Assembly: GCA_024195265.1 (NCBI GenBank)
Contig: JAJLRJ010000010.1
Span: forward strand, 17,128,259 to 17,192,258
Direction: 5' to 3'
DNA: 64,000 bases
Source of the DNA: Dendrophyllia cribrosa
Taxonomy: Eukaryota; Cnidaria; Anthozoa; Scleractinia; Dendrophylliidae
Of this stretch, positions 1 to 11,753 are shown in pieces; the stretch's first letter is position 1; each line of letters begins with the position of its first letter. Below the pieces are notes generated by a model that saw only the letters and a list, made by a program, of their open reading frames with translations, did not search any database and was not told the origin of the DNA. The translations under genes were made by a program, and so were the position numbers.

Positions 1-228
1 TAACGAAGAGCGGAACTCTCATAATTAACCCGAAACTCGATGAAGAGGCGCCGCGGTACGGTGGAAGGGTCCATGCGAGGCAGTGGAGTAATATGACCAG
101 CAATAATTCAGTGATATCAGTCGAGATAGGAGATGTTAAAGAATCTGATGAGAAATCTTATGGGTGTAGCATGTACTTTGGTCCATTCAAAGAAGCACTT
201 GGAGCATCAGTTAGGATAAACGTGCAAG
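1..228 (+). CDS. IgSF receptor exon: end of V-like Ig domain (partial)
   Basis: The open frame (codons beginning at position 3) runs to a GTAGGT donor at 229. It contains the late-Ig signature D-E-K-S-Y-G-C and two potential N-glycosylation sites (NMT, NNS). Its 5' boundary is not visible. Confidence 0.75.
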
Positions 229-3200
229 GTAGGTAATACTGCTACGGACGTTTCGTAAGCCGAAAAACAAATGTACTGTATGATGACAATATTCTTATAA
301 ATGATCTAATTGCTATCTTATAACCCTCTTATAAGATGGCTTCTTTTTTTGGAAGAATCCGAAATCGGATTTGTGATCTTAGATCATATCGATTCTTTGT
401 TGCTAATTCCGAAAACGGCCATTAGACGAAAAAAAAAAACCCGTTGGTAAACCTTATTTGACTCGCTTATGTTTTCCTCTGTGCTTCAACATATAATTTT
501 CAAAATATATGCAACAAAATCGTAGCTTAATTGACCATGATACTAAATCGTGAATGAAACAAAACAGCGAATGGAACGAGTAACGGTTACACGAAAGACT
601 GCTTGTCAGATGTACTTTTTACGAATCCATTAAAAGAAAACCGATCAGATCACGAATTTCAAAAATCCGGATTTCGATTTTATCTGATCAATGTCACGAA
701 CACTTGTTTACTGGGCTTCTTAGTATTGACAAATACCAAAATGACGGGAACACAGAGGTTTGGATACCCAGTCTTATAATTTGTATAGATTTAGGCGATT
801 TTATTCCTTCATTTTCTCCGCATTTAATGATCAGTTTGAGAAGCTTTATCAAACACTCGAATGAGTGTTTCTTGAGGTATTCATACTCCTCGAAGGGGGT
901 TAAAAAAAACTCTGCTGCGCCTAGTGTTTTAACCCACTGCTCGCTGTTTGGATATATTACTTCCGATTTAACTTAACCAAAGAAGCAGTTAAAAATTTAA
1001 CCTCAACAGAAAGCTAGAATGCTGTCTTTCAGGTTTGTATGAAAGTGTGCTACAGATTTATTAGGTTCCTAATTCTCGCTGTCTTTTCTCAAAACTTCAG
1101 ATCCAAGGGAAAAATGGCAGGGACCAGCCGCTTTGAATACAGAGGACCCTCAGAAGACGGTTAAAGTGCGAGTTGATGAAGACGTTAAGATTGCATGCCC
1201 GGTATTATCGGAGGTTTATCAGCTGGACGGTACATTCAAGGCCGTGTATTGGTCTTACTGCAGCTCCAAAGACTGCTCTTCAACAGACACTAAATGGTCA
1301 TGGATGGCAGGAATGAACAGCGAGGGGATGACCAAGATGGCTGATCAAGGTAAATGTTCTCAACACTGGAATAGGTAGGATTCCGTCTCCACCTTTTATA
1401 TATTTACTTGTATGTTAGGGTTACTGGAACCGCCTTGATCTTATGGCGCAAACATTTACTCTTTCTTACTCAAAGTTCAAAATTGGAAAGCTATGAGCAA
1501 GAGAAGGTAATGTTCAATAGCCTTTATCTGGATCGTAAAACTTACCGATTTATTTCCCATATTCAACAAAGCAAGAAATTTTGAGGTGTAGTTTGATGTA
1601 CTTTAGATGCCTAGTTTTAAGTCTTTTTACATAGTATTCAACAAGTTCTTGTAAGTACCGGCGTCCTATAATTATGATCAAGCTAAAATGTCATTTTTAT
1701 ACCTGGACAATTCTTATTCTATGACGTCTTTGTACTGTGAATCAGCTGCAAGGCTGAGAGAACCTTCTGCACGTGGCTCGAGTGCGGAGTGTCACTTCTG
1801 GGACCAGAGCTAGCCTTTTATGATCGTATTGCATCAATTTAAGCCTGTATACTTTGTATTTACCCACAAAGGTCCTTACGCTGACCGACTAAATATGACT
1901 CTGAATGGTACTCTGGAAATATATCAAGTGAGAGGGACTGACAGCACGGACTACAAATGCACGGTAAAAAGAATAAACTACACTTCTCCACGAATGTATT
2001 TTGTCACTCTTCAAGTCGACTCCTCCGGTATGTTTTGCGTTTCTAAATATGATCTAATACATATAGATAGGCTGAGCCTAACAGCGTTGCTCTCTAAACA
2101 GAAAGCCGATGATAAGCTTAACTAAGGTGAAAGGTCGGAAGCACAAGAATTAAGATTGACGACCGGGCATTTTTTTTAATTTTAGCAACTCTCAAAAACA
2201 GTAAGATTATTACGTTACCGTCTGCACAGTACATTTAGACCGCACAAAAGTTCCCAAAACAACTTTTTCTTGGTCTAGAATAACTAGTTTGACTAATTTC
2301 CGAATAAAATTCACCTGTTGCGTATCAAAAAACCCGAAAAACGGATTTGGAAATCAAAATTGCAAAAAACACACAAACATATTTGCATATAAAGACGACG
2401 CGAGTGAAGATCCAAGTCTTGTTTTGTTTACATAAAATCGCTTTTCAACCTATGTAATGAACGAACAAACACATAAAAACGGACAACACAATTTTCTTTC
2501 GAAAATTTTTTTTCAAATCTCCATAAGTTTATGTTTAAAAGCAAAACGCGTACCATTTATAGCGCATCGAGGCCGAGCTGCCTTCGATGAAATTCAAGAA
2601 ATTGATCAATACAACTGAATTTAAGCTACACGTTTTATAAACAATTCTCCAAAACTAACTAGAACACAAAGAAAAAGTTAATCACAGATTGATATCAACA
2701 TAAATTCCCATCGAAAACTGTAATTTGTTTTACCTTTAAGTCCCTCGACTACTGTACTTGGAAATTCTTTAAATCTCCGCTTCTTTGGTTCTGAAATCCG
2801 TAAAACGAACATCTCCCCGCATTGATAAAAACGTATGAAGTTCCTCGAAGCAAGATTTTATCCCTGAAAGCTCTTCTTTTTCCACTAAAGCGGCTTCTGA
2901 GTATCCCTTAATAAGTAGTAGCAAACCGGGAAAAAATGTTGGGTAATATATCAACACTTTAATTCTCCGCTAAAAACAGCAAAAAATCCTGCAACTAAAG
3001 TTTTTACCGAGCTGACGGCTGTGTAGCCGCGCAAAAAACAAAGCCTCGCTTTGCTTTCAAAATTGCTAAGATCCCGGATGTTACGCGACGTCATACGGGC
3101 ATGTTTTGCGACGTCATACGCGCCTGCGATTTAGCCCTGCCCAACGGACACACATGTACACACGCGCGCCCGCGAAACATTCCGCTAGCCATGACCATGA

Positions 3201-4321
3201 AAAATGATGGGCATAGGTTCTACTAGTATGGGGCTACGCAACGGGCCTTCGGCCCGCGAAAGCTCCGCTATAATTGTTGTTTTCTTTCGTTTTTATGTTC
3301 TTATGTTTTTATGTTCTCTTTGATTAGTTAAATCATTTTTTCTGACCTCACAGGCTATATCTATCAAGAAGTTTTAGGGAAATGTCTCCCTAAGTAATAA
3401 AAATATATATTTCTCAATTTCATACCTCTCGTGCCTTTTGGCCATTATGAAGCTACAAAGTGCTCTAAAGTTTGAATTGTTAGGACTTTTAGCAGTAGTA
3501 TTTTTAATGAAAATTATTTTATTTCTTTGCAGTGCGACCTAAGATTACCATACGAAACCCAAATAAAGTCATTGTTCAGAAAGGAAACGTGCTTTATTTA
3601 AAGTGCGAGGCGGAGGGAGTACCCATCCCCTTCGTATCCTGGAGGAAGAATGGCCGAGTCATTCAGATGAGAACAAATAACACAAACTATATACGCGAGA
3701 ATGCCAATGAAGATGACACTGGTGAATATGAATGTGAGGCTTCTAACTATGCTGGAATCGACACTTACCGGGTTGAGGTGATAATACAAGGTGCGGTTTG
3801 TACGCTTCAGTAAAGCAAATTTAAAAAACCAGTGCATCAAAGCTGTATAAATTAACCCTACCCTTCTTTCCTAACGCAAAAATAATAAACTGCCATTCAT
3901 CTAAGTATCCCAAATGATTGACAAATAACAAACTTGGGCCAAAAAACACAAACCATAATACTGCAGGGCAAAGTAAAGATTGTCTTCATGCCTATAGGCC
4001 ATTATACGTTATGGACTAAGAGCATAGTGTCTTCGCTCTAGATAGGTGATATATTTGGCCATCGCATGGTTAGCAGTATCAAGTTGGCCCGTGAGGTACC
4101 CGTATGTGTGGCTGCGGAAGAAGCTGGTTGTATTTACGTGTCTTGCAATAGTTATTAAATTTGGATTAATTGTTATTTCAGGCAAAGATAAGATCTGGAC
4201 CATCATTGGACCTGTTTCGGCAGTTGCGGTGCTGATAGTTGCTGGTATTGTTTTATTCATATGGCGGAAAAAGACATCTACAAAGAACAATCCTCCGATC
4301 CAGCAAGTCATTACTGTATAA
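1..4321 (+). CDS. Ig-superfamily single-pass membrane receptor, 5' end outside window
   Basis: Five exons: about 1-228 (partial), 1101-1349, 1872-2027, 3533-3790 and 4182-4321. All junctions are GT-AG and every intron is phase 1, as expected for shuffled extracellular modules. In order they encode the end of a V-like Ig domain, an Ig domain split over two exons, an I-set Ig domain, then a membrane helix and a 19-residue tail. The tail has no kinase and ends in ITV, a possible class II PDZ ligand. The first exon resembles the V-like Ig exon of the neighbouring RTK (shared G-R-V and Y-G-C spacing), so this looks like a kinase-less relative of the RTK ectodomain. Ligand and function are unknown. 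Exon structure is well supported; naming beyond Ig receptor is not. Confidence 0.8.
229..1100 (+). other. intron of IgSF receptor
   Basis: A+T-rich intron running from GTAGGT to the TTCAG acceptor. No gene or recognisable element seen; the 90-codon open frame at 704-976 has no coding character. Confidence 0.6.
1101..1349 (+). CDS. IgSF receptor exon: first half of second Ig domain
   Basis: Acceptor TTCAG, donor GTAAAT. Encodes the B-strand Cys region (I-A-C-P-V) and the W-S-Y C-strand region of an Ig fold, plus an extra Cys pair in C-S-S-K-D-C. The second half of the domain is in the next exon. Confidence 0.8.
1350..1871 (+). other. intron splitting the second Ig domain
   Basis: 522-bp intron from GTAAAT to a CACAAAG acceptor. 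No repeat or gene recognised in it. Confidence 0.55.
1872..2027 (+). CDS. IgSF receptor exon: second half of second Ig domain
   Basis: Starts after CACAAAG and ends at a GTATGT donor. Encodes the F-strand motif D-S-T-D-Y-K-C and closing beta strands, with potential N-glycosylation at NMT, NGT and NYT. Phase 1 at both ends. Confidence 0.8.
2070..3269 (+). mobile_element. repeat family R1, copy 1, in IgSF receptor intron
   Basis: A 1.2-kb non-coding repeat with relatives at 37114-37140, about 48836-49535, 49550-52504 and 59610-60765 (minus). It begins with a small palindrome (GGCTGAGCC then TAACAGCG) directly after a TA-rich run and ends with a G+C-rich hairpin (GGGCCTTCGGCCC) followed by GCTCCGCT. 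No open frame and no clear long terminal inverted repeats. A hairpin just inside the 3' end recalls rolling-circle (Helitron-type) elements, but the standard TC...CTRR ends are absent, so the class is unresolved. Confidence 0.7.
3533..3790 (+). CDS. IgSF receptor exon: I-set Ig domain
   Basis: One exon encodes a complete I-set Ig domain: L-K-C-E-A-E-G, then W-R-K-N-G, then D-T-G-E-Y-E-C-E-A-S-N-Y-A-G. Acceptor TTTGCAG, donor GTGCGG. This is the clearest Ig domain of the gene. Confidence 0.9.
3791..4181 (+). other. intron before the membrane exon
   Basis: 391-bp intron ending TTATTTCAG. Nothing else recognised. Confidence 0.55.
4182..4321 (+). CDS. IgSF receptor last exon: transmembrane helix and short tail
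   Basis: Encodes a hydrophobic helix (I-I-G-P-V-S-A-V-A-V-L-I-V-A-G-I-V-L-F-I) followed by a basic stop-transfer W-R-K-K and a short tail ending V-I-T-V, then TAA at 4319-4321. No kinase exon follows. A TTAA-flanked transposon begins 147 bp after the stop, so the 3' UTR is short or runs into it. Confidence 0.85.
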
Positions 4322-5594
4322 CTCTTTGGATCACGTTAATTTTTGTTTCTTTCAGTTTTATTTGCCACTTAAAAAGAAAAATTTTGAAAAGGCTTTGACC
4401 GATTAACAGTTTTTAAGTGTGTCTGATTTGTATTCAAATCAGCCTGTTTAAAGTTTTGCGACTTTAAGAGACAGTCTCCGTAAAAGCGGTCCGGCCGATC
4501 TGGTTTGAAAAATAGATTTCGCTCATCTCTTGTGTATTGGAAGACTTTCATGTACTTATACTAAAACCACAATCCGTTTGTCCGGATCTTTTAAAATTTT
4601 CGATTTTTGAGAGATTTTTGGTTCTCCTGAGCGAACGCTCGTGGAAGCCCATATCGAGGCTTAAATTTAAGGCAACTTTGAAGATCAATTTTACAAGAAC
4701 TAACAAACTCTTTATAAAACAAACACCACCATCAGTAATATTATGTCTTATTTAGCTAATAAAGCGACTTTTGTAAACATTGAGTGTGAAACAGTCCCAC
4801 AGCGAAACTAAAACGAACCCTATATCTCACTGCTTCATGAAACACGTGAAAATGGGTCAAATTCAAACTTTATTTTTGAAAAAGTGGGGCAGTCTATTTC
4901 AACCAAACCAACATAATTGGAAAGAAGGTAACATTTAGAATGTCATTACAGAAAGAAACCTTGCGGTACCTCGCTGGTAAAAAAATTATAGCTGTGTGGA
5001 CTTGCCAAATTTTCAAAATATCCAAGTTTTGCCCCATTTTGAAAGACTCGTCAACAAGAAGCCTTGTAGCATCCTTACTCGTAGACGGATCTAAAGCCAT
5101 CAGAGATAAAGGAAAAACTAATTAAAACGCATTTTGGTTCATTTTAAAGCGAATAAAACGTTTTTGAACGATTAAAACTTGACTTACCTTACAAGCATAT
5201 TTTATACAGCTTCGTCGTGTTGGATTCGCTCGATGTTTCCAGACGATAAAAACAATCGCTGGCTCCAAACTTTGTATATATGTCGCCTATAATTAGGTTA
5301 AGGTATAAACGTTGTGTTTTGCCTTCCATATTAATCGTACAGGAAGCGTACAGGGATGTTTTTATACGACTAAACAGTGAAACGGCTTGTCAGAGTCGAC
5401 CGCCATGTTTATCTTTCGAAGGCAACCGCTGACCAACATTCTAGGAGATTGGGCTCATGTTACAGAAAGTGCTGAAGTTGGGACTTGGGAGTGTAATTTC
5501 GAGGGTTGGGGTTGGGGTAGATGGAGGGAAGAATATTGTTAAAACTTTTATTCGTTTGCATTATTTCACTTGTCTTTACTAGGATTTCCTATTC

Positions 5595-5605
5595 TTTTTT
5601 TTTTT

Positions 5606-5636
<31 letters not shown>
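5595..5636 (+). repeat. T21-G21 homopolymer tract
   Basis: Twenty-one T followed directly by twenty-one G, abutting the left end of the nested element at 5637. A second G-rich tract follows that element's right end at 6521. Confidence 0.95.
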
Positions 5637-5637
<1 letters not shown>

Positions 5638-5998
5638 GGCCTGTCCCGATTGTGCTCGGCAACTTTTGAGCAACTTTTGGCGTTTGAAGCAACTTTTTGC
5701 AGTTCTAGCAACCTCGAGCAAATTTCGCCTTTCTGTGCAACTTTTGAGCATATTAAAGGTTTACAGCATGTATCAAGCATGAAAAAGTGAACAATTTGAT
5801 AGAAAATTTCAATTTATGCGAATTTATATATTGATGTTTATCAAGGCCGTTTTGAAAAAATAACCTGTCACTTGATAAGACGTCAAATGAACCATTAGTT
5901 TTTCCGTAATTTCGATCCTTAAAATGCGCCTAATTTGCGAAGAATTCTTTAAAGCTTAACGCTGTAAGCTATTTTTCTTAACCGATATTAGCAATTAC

Positions 5999-6109
5999 AT
6001 TGGAATCCCGATTTTTCGAAACTCCCGATTATTCGAACCAAAACTCGTTTCCCTTGGATTTGATTTCAGTCAATTCTCTATTTTCGAATTGCCCATAATA
6101 CACTTTGTT

Positions 6110-6144
<35 letters not shown>

Positions 6145-6345
6145 AAATTTTACATGAACTATTGTTTTGAAATGCTTTTGGGAATATGCAGTCCTCCCAA
6201 GAGCATTTACGAACAATAGTTAATGCAAAATTTGGGGGGCAAACAAAGTGTATTATGGGCAATTCGAAAAAAGAAAATACCACCGATTTTTCGAACCAGT
6301 TTCCGTTTCCCTTGGAGGTTCGAAAAAATGGGATTCCACTGTATT
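5999..6345. mobile_element. pogo-like MITE, itself interrupted
   Basis: The ends read TTGGAATCCCGATTTTTCGA and, inverted, ...GGGATTCCACTGTA. The CAGTGGAATCCCGA-type terminus next to TA is characteristic of pogo/Tigger-type elements. A similar MITE occurs in both arms of the foldback at 15005-16648. It is interrupted by the hairpin at 6084-6270. Confidence 0.65.
6084..6270. repeat. hairpin element with a C31 tract
   Basis: GAATTGCCCATAATACACTT at the left is repeated inverted near 6245-6270. A run of 31 C (6112-6142) faces a much shorter G run in the other arm. This is the innermost layer of a four-level nest. Confidence 0.75.
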
Positions 6346-7083
6346 GAGAAAAACATAAAATGAAGTTTTAATTAACGTTGGTAGAACATATCATGAAATT
6401 TACGTAGCAACTTTCGAAATTTAGGCAGCAACTTTTTGGATTTTTGGCAATATTTTAGCCCCTTTTTGGCATTCTAGGGAGCAACTTTTCAGCATTTTAC
6501 GAGCACAATCGGGACAGGCCTAGGGGGGGGGAGGGGGGAGGGGCTGCAGACATTGCTGTAGCCTTTTGCTTAGTATGCCTCTTATTCTGCACCTAGTGCA
6601 TTTCGTTATTTTGAGCGTTTTCTCTTATAAATATTGCGTTTGTATAGTTCATTTTTTATTCTTTTATCTATAAGGCGCGCGATAAAAAAACTTGACACTT
6701 ATAAGACTGCCAACATTTAATTAGCGTCATATTCTTACTTAATTCGTAGTCTATCTTTTGCGGCGTTTTAAAATAAACATGCAATTTATTTTACCACAAG
6801 GTGAGCGGTACATACTGACTCAGAGAGCTAAAAAACGCGGGGAAAAACGTAATTAGATATGCATTAATCAACCAGATGGCGGCCTCAAATTTAATTATAA
6901 AAGTAAATATAAAAACACCAAGATGAAATGGCGGCAAATTGCCATCCCTGGGTTTACGGATATTGTCTTCTTGATTCTTCATTATTTTTCAAATTAAATT
7001 CTTTTAAGTTAGTGCACTCCAAAAAAAAAAACAATAATTACTGTATTTTTATTGCGATAAAGAACAAAAAGTTAGTGTGTGAT

Positions 7084-7284
7084 CAATAGGCCATTTCCGA
7101 GTTGCCTTTAGCCTCTCTATCAAACCGAAGCTAGGTGCGAAACCCTTCATATGAAAATGAGTTTTCATTCACATGCAAATAAAACTTATTTGCATGTGAA
7201 TGAAAACTCATTTTCATATGAAAGATTTCGCACCTAGCCTCGCTTTGATAGAGAGGCTAAAGGCAACTCGGAAATGGCCTATTG
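7084..7284. mobile_element. palindromic MITE, about 200 bp
   Basis: A nearly perfect palindrome with end CAATAGGCCATTTCCGAG; the centre is ATTTGCATGTGAATG and its complement. No coding capacity and no obvious target duplication. It lies inside TTAA element 1. Confidence 0.8.
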
Positions 7285-7421
7285 AAGCACTTAGACCTAG
7301 ACTACAATATTTACTCAGTCCAGAAAATCTAATTATATAAAATAAACAAAGTTTATTTTTTTATATACCAGCAAATGAGTCATGAAGGAAAATTCGAGAA
7401 AATAGTACTGTATTCAGTACT

Positions 7422-7813
7422 TTAAACAATACCTGATCCTATAGGAACGATGATCCCAAATAGCTTTTGAATGCCTTGAGCCATCTGTAAGTTAACAACG
7501 TCTCTTCCATGGATACTTTTGTTTTCTCCGCTGTGCTCAGGGTACTGACAAGTTACTTTTGTACTTCTCCAAAACTTCCCTAATATGTTGCGATGCCTGT
7601 AGCAAATCCACATTCTCTGTAGATCTTCATGAGGCACGTTGCCCTTGCAAGAATGAGCTCGCTTTCATTGAGGGCTTCTTTGGAAAGATGGCAGCTTATC
7701 AGATGGTTTTCTATTTCATCATTACAATCCGATAACCGAACACCACTCGCGCCACGAGATGGGCCGCAGTTTTTCCCATATGTACTACCCAAGAAGCAGT
7801 CCACGGACATCAT
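7422..7813 (-). pseudogene. decayed transposon ORF fragments inside TTAA element 1
   Basis: Two overlapping minus-strand frames (7580-7813 and 7422-7637) are related by a frameshift near 7620. The downstream frame has [13 protein letters not shown] and C-Q-Y-P-E-H-S-G, then V-N-L-Q-M-A-Q-G-I, a His/Cys-rich look that I associate only loosely with transposon proteins repeated in cnidarian genomes. I infer a remnant of the element's own protein because it sits between the arms; the family assignment is weak. Confidence 0.35.
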
Positions 7814-9419
7814 ACGCCGGCTTCGATGCCACCGAATGGACGATGTAATCTTAAAATTATCACTGTGGTCTTAAAAGAAATACAGGCGCAGAAGATCAGA
7901 GGTAACTGAAACCAATTGTTATAATCGATACGTGTACAACACCATGCGAGAAAAACAAACAAGTTGTCCTTCCGAAAAAACAATGTCAAAACTTAGAGAA
8001 CTTGGATACGACTGATTATTTCACGTCTACGCTGGCGGTATATTATAATCTGGGAATTAAAAAAAAGGAAGTTGATGTATCTTTCAAACACTGAGCGCGA
8101 ACAACCAAAATCTTAAACGTGAAAAGGTATAAGGGAAGTAATAAAATGTTGTTTTTTTTAATTCAACAATCCTTTTCTGTAAGTTTGTTTTTATTTCAAT
8201 CACAAAACATTCACAACAAGCATACAACTAATACTGACAAAAAAGACATTCAACACTTCAATTACATATTCTCTGACTCGCAATTGCCAGAAAAACCAAG
8301 TTAAATATTGACAAAAATTTAATTCAAACACTTGGCTTGCAAAATTCAAATTTATTATTTGTACGCATCCTCCTCTCTCTCTTGTTCCCAGCCTCGCCTC
8401 CGGCACCGACTAAATTACACCCGACATGAGCCAAGTGTACTCAGCGGATGATCAGCGGTTGCCTTCAGGAGGTAAACATGGCGGTGAAATAGCGGTTGAT
8501 TACCGATGTTTCACCGTTTGGTCGTGTAAAAAACTCCATTGTACGACTAATATGGAAGGCAAAACACAAAGTTTATACCTTAACCTTATTCATAAGCGAC
8601 ATATATACAAAGCTTGGGGTCAGCGATTGTTTTTATCGTCTGGAAACATCGAGCGAAATTCCAACACGATGAAGCTGTACAAAATATGCTTGCAAGGTAA
8701 GTCAAGCTTTAATCGTTCAAAAACGTTTTATTCGCTTTAAAATGAACCAAAAGGCTTTTAATTAGTTTTTCCTTTATCTCTGATGGTTTTAGATCCGTCT
8801 ACGAGTGAGGATGCTACAAGGCTTCTTGTTGACGAGTCTTTCAATATGGGGCAAAACTTGGATATTTTGAAAATTTGGCAAGTTCACACAGCTATATTTT
8901 TTTTACCAGCGAGGTACCGCAAGGTTTCTTTCTGTAATGACATTCTCAATGTTACCTTCTTTCCAATTATGTTGGTTTGGTTGAAATAGACTGCCCCACT
9001 TTTTCAAAAATAAAGTTTGAATTTGACCCATTTTCACGTGTTTCACGAAGCAGTGAGATATCGGGTTCGTTTTAGTTTCGCTGTGGGCTTGTTTCACAAT
9101 CAATGTTTACAAAAGTTGCTTAATTAGCTAAATAAGACATAATATTACTGATGGTGGTGTTTGTTTTATAAAGAGTTTGTTAGTTCTTGTAAAATTGATC
9201 TTCAAAGTTGCCTTAAATTTAAGCCTCGATATGGGCTTCCACGAGCGTTCGCTCAGGAGAACCAAAAATCTCTCAAAAATCGAAAATTTTAAAAGATCCG
9301 GACAAACGGATTGTGGTTTTAGTATAAGTACATGAAAGTCTCCCAATACACAAGAGATGAGCGAAATCTATTTTTCAAACCAGATCGGCCGGACCGCTTT
9401 TACGGAGACTGTCTCTTAA

Positions 9420-10652
9420 CTCCGAGCGTGGGGAGTTATATGCAGAGGCAATGAACCCTTTCGCTCCCAAGAGTTTTTTTTGTGAAATACTGAAATGTGC
9501 AGTACCGCAATACACAGTGAAATGTACAGTGAATTGTACAGTGAAATGCTGAATGTACAGTACTGCAATACACAGTGAAATGCTGAATTTACAATATTAC
9601 AGGAAAGTACCAACTGCTGAAGAGCTTTCATTTGCATGGTCAAACTGTGGAATTTAATCAACGTCCTTGGCAAAGTAAAGGACAATCAATAATTTAACGG
9701 CTGACTGTTATAAAATAATATGTAAGGGCATGTTGGAAACATTTTGCTTATTACTATTTTGCCTATCATGCTCTAAAAAACGCTGCTAAAATGATTTTTG
9801 ATTTATTCGAAAAGCGTCTATAAATTTTCTTGAAACTTCGTCTGCAGCTGGTGTTACGTGAGTACTACAAAATTTGATAGTTCATTATGAAGTGTCGACT
9901 AGATTTTGAAAAAATCTGCATTGTTTAAAACAAAGGGCAATAGGTTGGCGTCGCTATAGTAACCGCCGTGGCTTAGAAACCAGTGAAACATAAACTTGAA
10001 GCATTTCATAAACATAAACATAAAGCATTTCATAAACTTGGTGAAGTATGGATTCAAAGTAATCGAAGCATGTTTTCCCTGCAAAATTTTAAAACCGAGT
10101 CGAGCCTTCTTAATAGCATGTACTTTTGAGATATATAATTATTTTGTTTGGTAAAAAAGTGGATAACAGTAGGGTAGGTTAGCACCAATTGCTGAAGAGC
10201 TTCACTTGAAAAATGGACACTGTGAGATTTAACCAACGTCAGCAACAGCATTGTCGAACGTGACCCAGTTCAGTCGCATAACAGAACAATTGATAATTAC
10301 CTTGATAATAATTTTTATTAACTCATATAATGTAGAAAACAAATTCCCTGATAATTTGCCATGGAAAAACAACATATTTGGTCTATAACCTTTTTCTGCT
10401 ACAGTTACATATGTTTGTATTAAGATAAACAAACTATGTACAATTTAAACAGCACATTATTATTACTACTTGTGCTATTTTCCGTGTTTACAGTCAAGTT
10501 TACGCACATAAGAATTCAGAGCCTGACTTATAAAGCCAACCTCGGTTAAGATACAATAAAATAACTTCATTTAGTATACACGATTAAAATTAAAGCGTAA
10601 CGCTTGTGGTGTCGTGTTTACTGCCACATGTATATATAATATACTGTTATTC
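9420..10652. other. intergenic, degenerate local repeats
   Basis: Contains short degenerate repeats around ACAGTGAAATGCTGAATG (9475-9600), a repeat of CATAAACATAAA type (9985-10040) and a diverged duplication of about 65 bp (9608-9670 versus 10178-10240, sharing GCTGAAGAGCTT and AACGTC). No gene seen. Confidence 0.5.
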
Positions 10653-10656
10653 TTAA

Positions 10657-11070
10657 AGTGCCTATCACCCCCAGAAAGTAAAATATTTCTTGTTTTAAAC
10701 GTCGCGTTTGTGAGTTAAAGAGATTTGAATTTACAAAATGCTAATAAGATGACGTCAACCCGGCGCTTTGCCATTATTACTACGCCAATTTACAATGCGT
10801 AGTTTACAGCTTGAGGATAATTAATTTGATAAATACTAAAAAATAAACTGTGGATAGTCAGTTGATTCGTAAAAAATATCACTTGGAGGTAAAAACAAGT
10901 AGTTGTATAATAAATGATTCCCGGGTTGACGTAATCTAATTAGCATTTTGTAAATTCAAATCTCTATAACTCACTAACACGACGTTCACAACAAGAAATA
11001 TTTTACCATTCAACTATTCAATGTACATGGAGTTGATTCTGAAAATAACTTTCTAGAGGTGATAGGCACT
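10657..11070. mobile_element. TTAA element 2: 414-bp MITE
   Basis: Flanked by TTAA at 10653-10656 and 11071-11074. Termini AGTGCCTATCACC and GGTGATAGGCACT. The inner arms share AAATTTACAAAATGCTAAT-type sequence in inverted orientation. Non-coding. Confidence 0.85.
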
Positions 11071-11716
11071 TTAACTAAAATTACTATAATTCAGATATTA
11101 AAATTTTAAAAATTTCCACCCTAAATTACTATTTAAGTTACTAATATAATATCCCATAATACTATTGTGACTTAAACAAATCAATCCATTAAATAGTTAT
11201 ACACCTACTTGCGGAAAGGTTGTCAAAGAAAATACAAAATACCGCGAATAGGAATTAATTACCTTTAGTTATTGATATTCCACAGAGGATAAAAGAAGAG
11301 AAATTTGTAAGAAATAAAAAATATATATATTCATTACTGAGATAAGGTTAATTTATTTGATAGAAATTTGCTTGGAAGAAATATCTGTTGAAAGGTCACT
11401 TATGAGAAAGAACTGAAAGCATACCTTTGTGAATATCATTAAGGTTATTGATTCCTATTTGGTATTTCTAATTTATATGACGTTTCTGTAATTTAATGAA
11501 ATGTTATATACATCAAGCAATTAAGACCGTGTTTGAATGATTGTACATTCAAACACGTCTTAATTGCTTGATGAAAAACATTTCATTGACTAAACAATCA
11601 AATTTGCATTTGAATGTACATCCATGCTAAAGTCTTTGTCTACTGACGTTCTTTATGTAAATTTAATTGTCTGACTTGAACTCTTTTCGAACTCGCATTG
11701 TATTCATTTATTCATT
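11071..11716. other. intergenic, with a small hairpin
   Basis: A+T-rich. A hairpin at 11521-11568 (TTAAGACCGTGTTTGAATG and its complement) is the only clear structure. No gene seen. Confidence 0.5.
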
Positions 11717-11718
11717 CC

Positions 11719-11753
11719 TTGATAATGGCGTCATGAAGTCGCCGAAACGTCGG
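11719..11753 (+). ncRNA. hammerhead-like motif of PLE-terminus type
   Basis: TTGATAA, then GGCG...CGCC able to form a 4-bp stem, then GAAACGTCGG. This is the order of a hammerhead core (CUGANGA, helix II, GAAA, cleavage triplet), but with non-consensus U-for-C and A-for-G positions and one extra nucleotide before the helix. Penelope-like elements are known to carry such motifs in their terminal repeats. Activity cannot be judged. Confidence 0.45.

Larger units (their letters stand above)
5637..6521. mobile_element. nested element with 21-bp terminal inverted repeats and GCAACTTTT repeats
   Basis: AGGCCTGTCCCGATTGTGC at the left end is repeated inverted at 6501-6521. Interspersed GCAACTTTT-like units occur just inside both ends. 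No open frame. It contains a pogo-like MITE and lies inside TTAA element 1. Confidence 0.75.
4468..9415. mobile_element. TTAA element 1: 4.9-kb DNA transposon with about 1-kb inverted arms
   Basis: Flanked by TTAA at 4464-4467 and 9416-9419. The ends match in inverted orientation (GAGACAGTCTCCG versus CGGAGACTGTCTC), and similarity continues inward for about 970 bp (about 4468-5440 and 8440-9415), so the two arms read as near-identical open frames on opposite strands. TTAA duplications are typical of Kolobok- and piggyBac-type transposons. The centre holds nested elements (5637-6521 and 7084-7284) and a decayed ORF pair on the minus strand at 7422-7813. Confidence 0.85.

Noticed and set aside
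4537..4755. 72-codon open frame, with an identical frame at 9128-9346 on the minus strand
   Set aside because: It is simply the same sequence in the two inverted arms of TTAA element 1; no motif, no splice context, no codon evidence for a gene.
5521..5790. Open frames translating to poly-Phe/poly-Gly or poly-Pro/poly-Lys
   Set aside because: They are translations of the T21G21 homopolymer tract.
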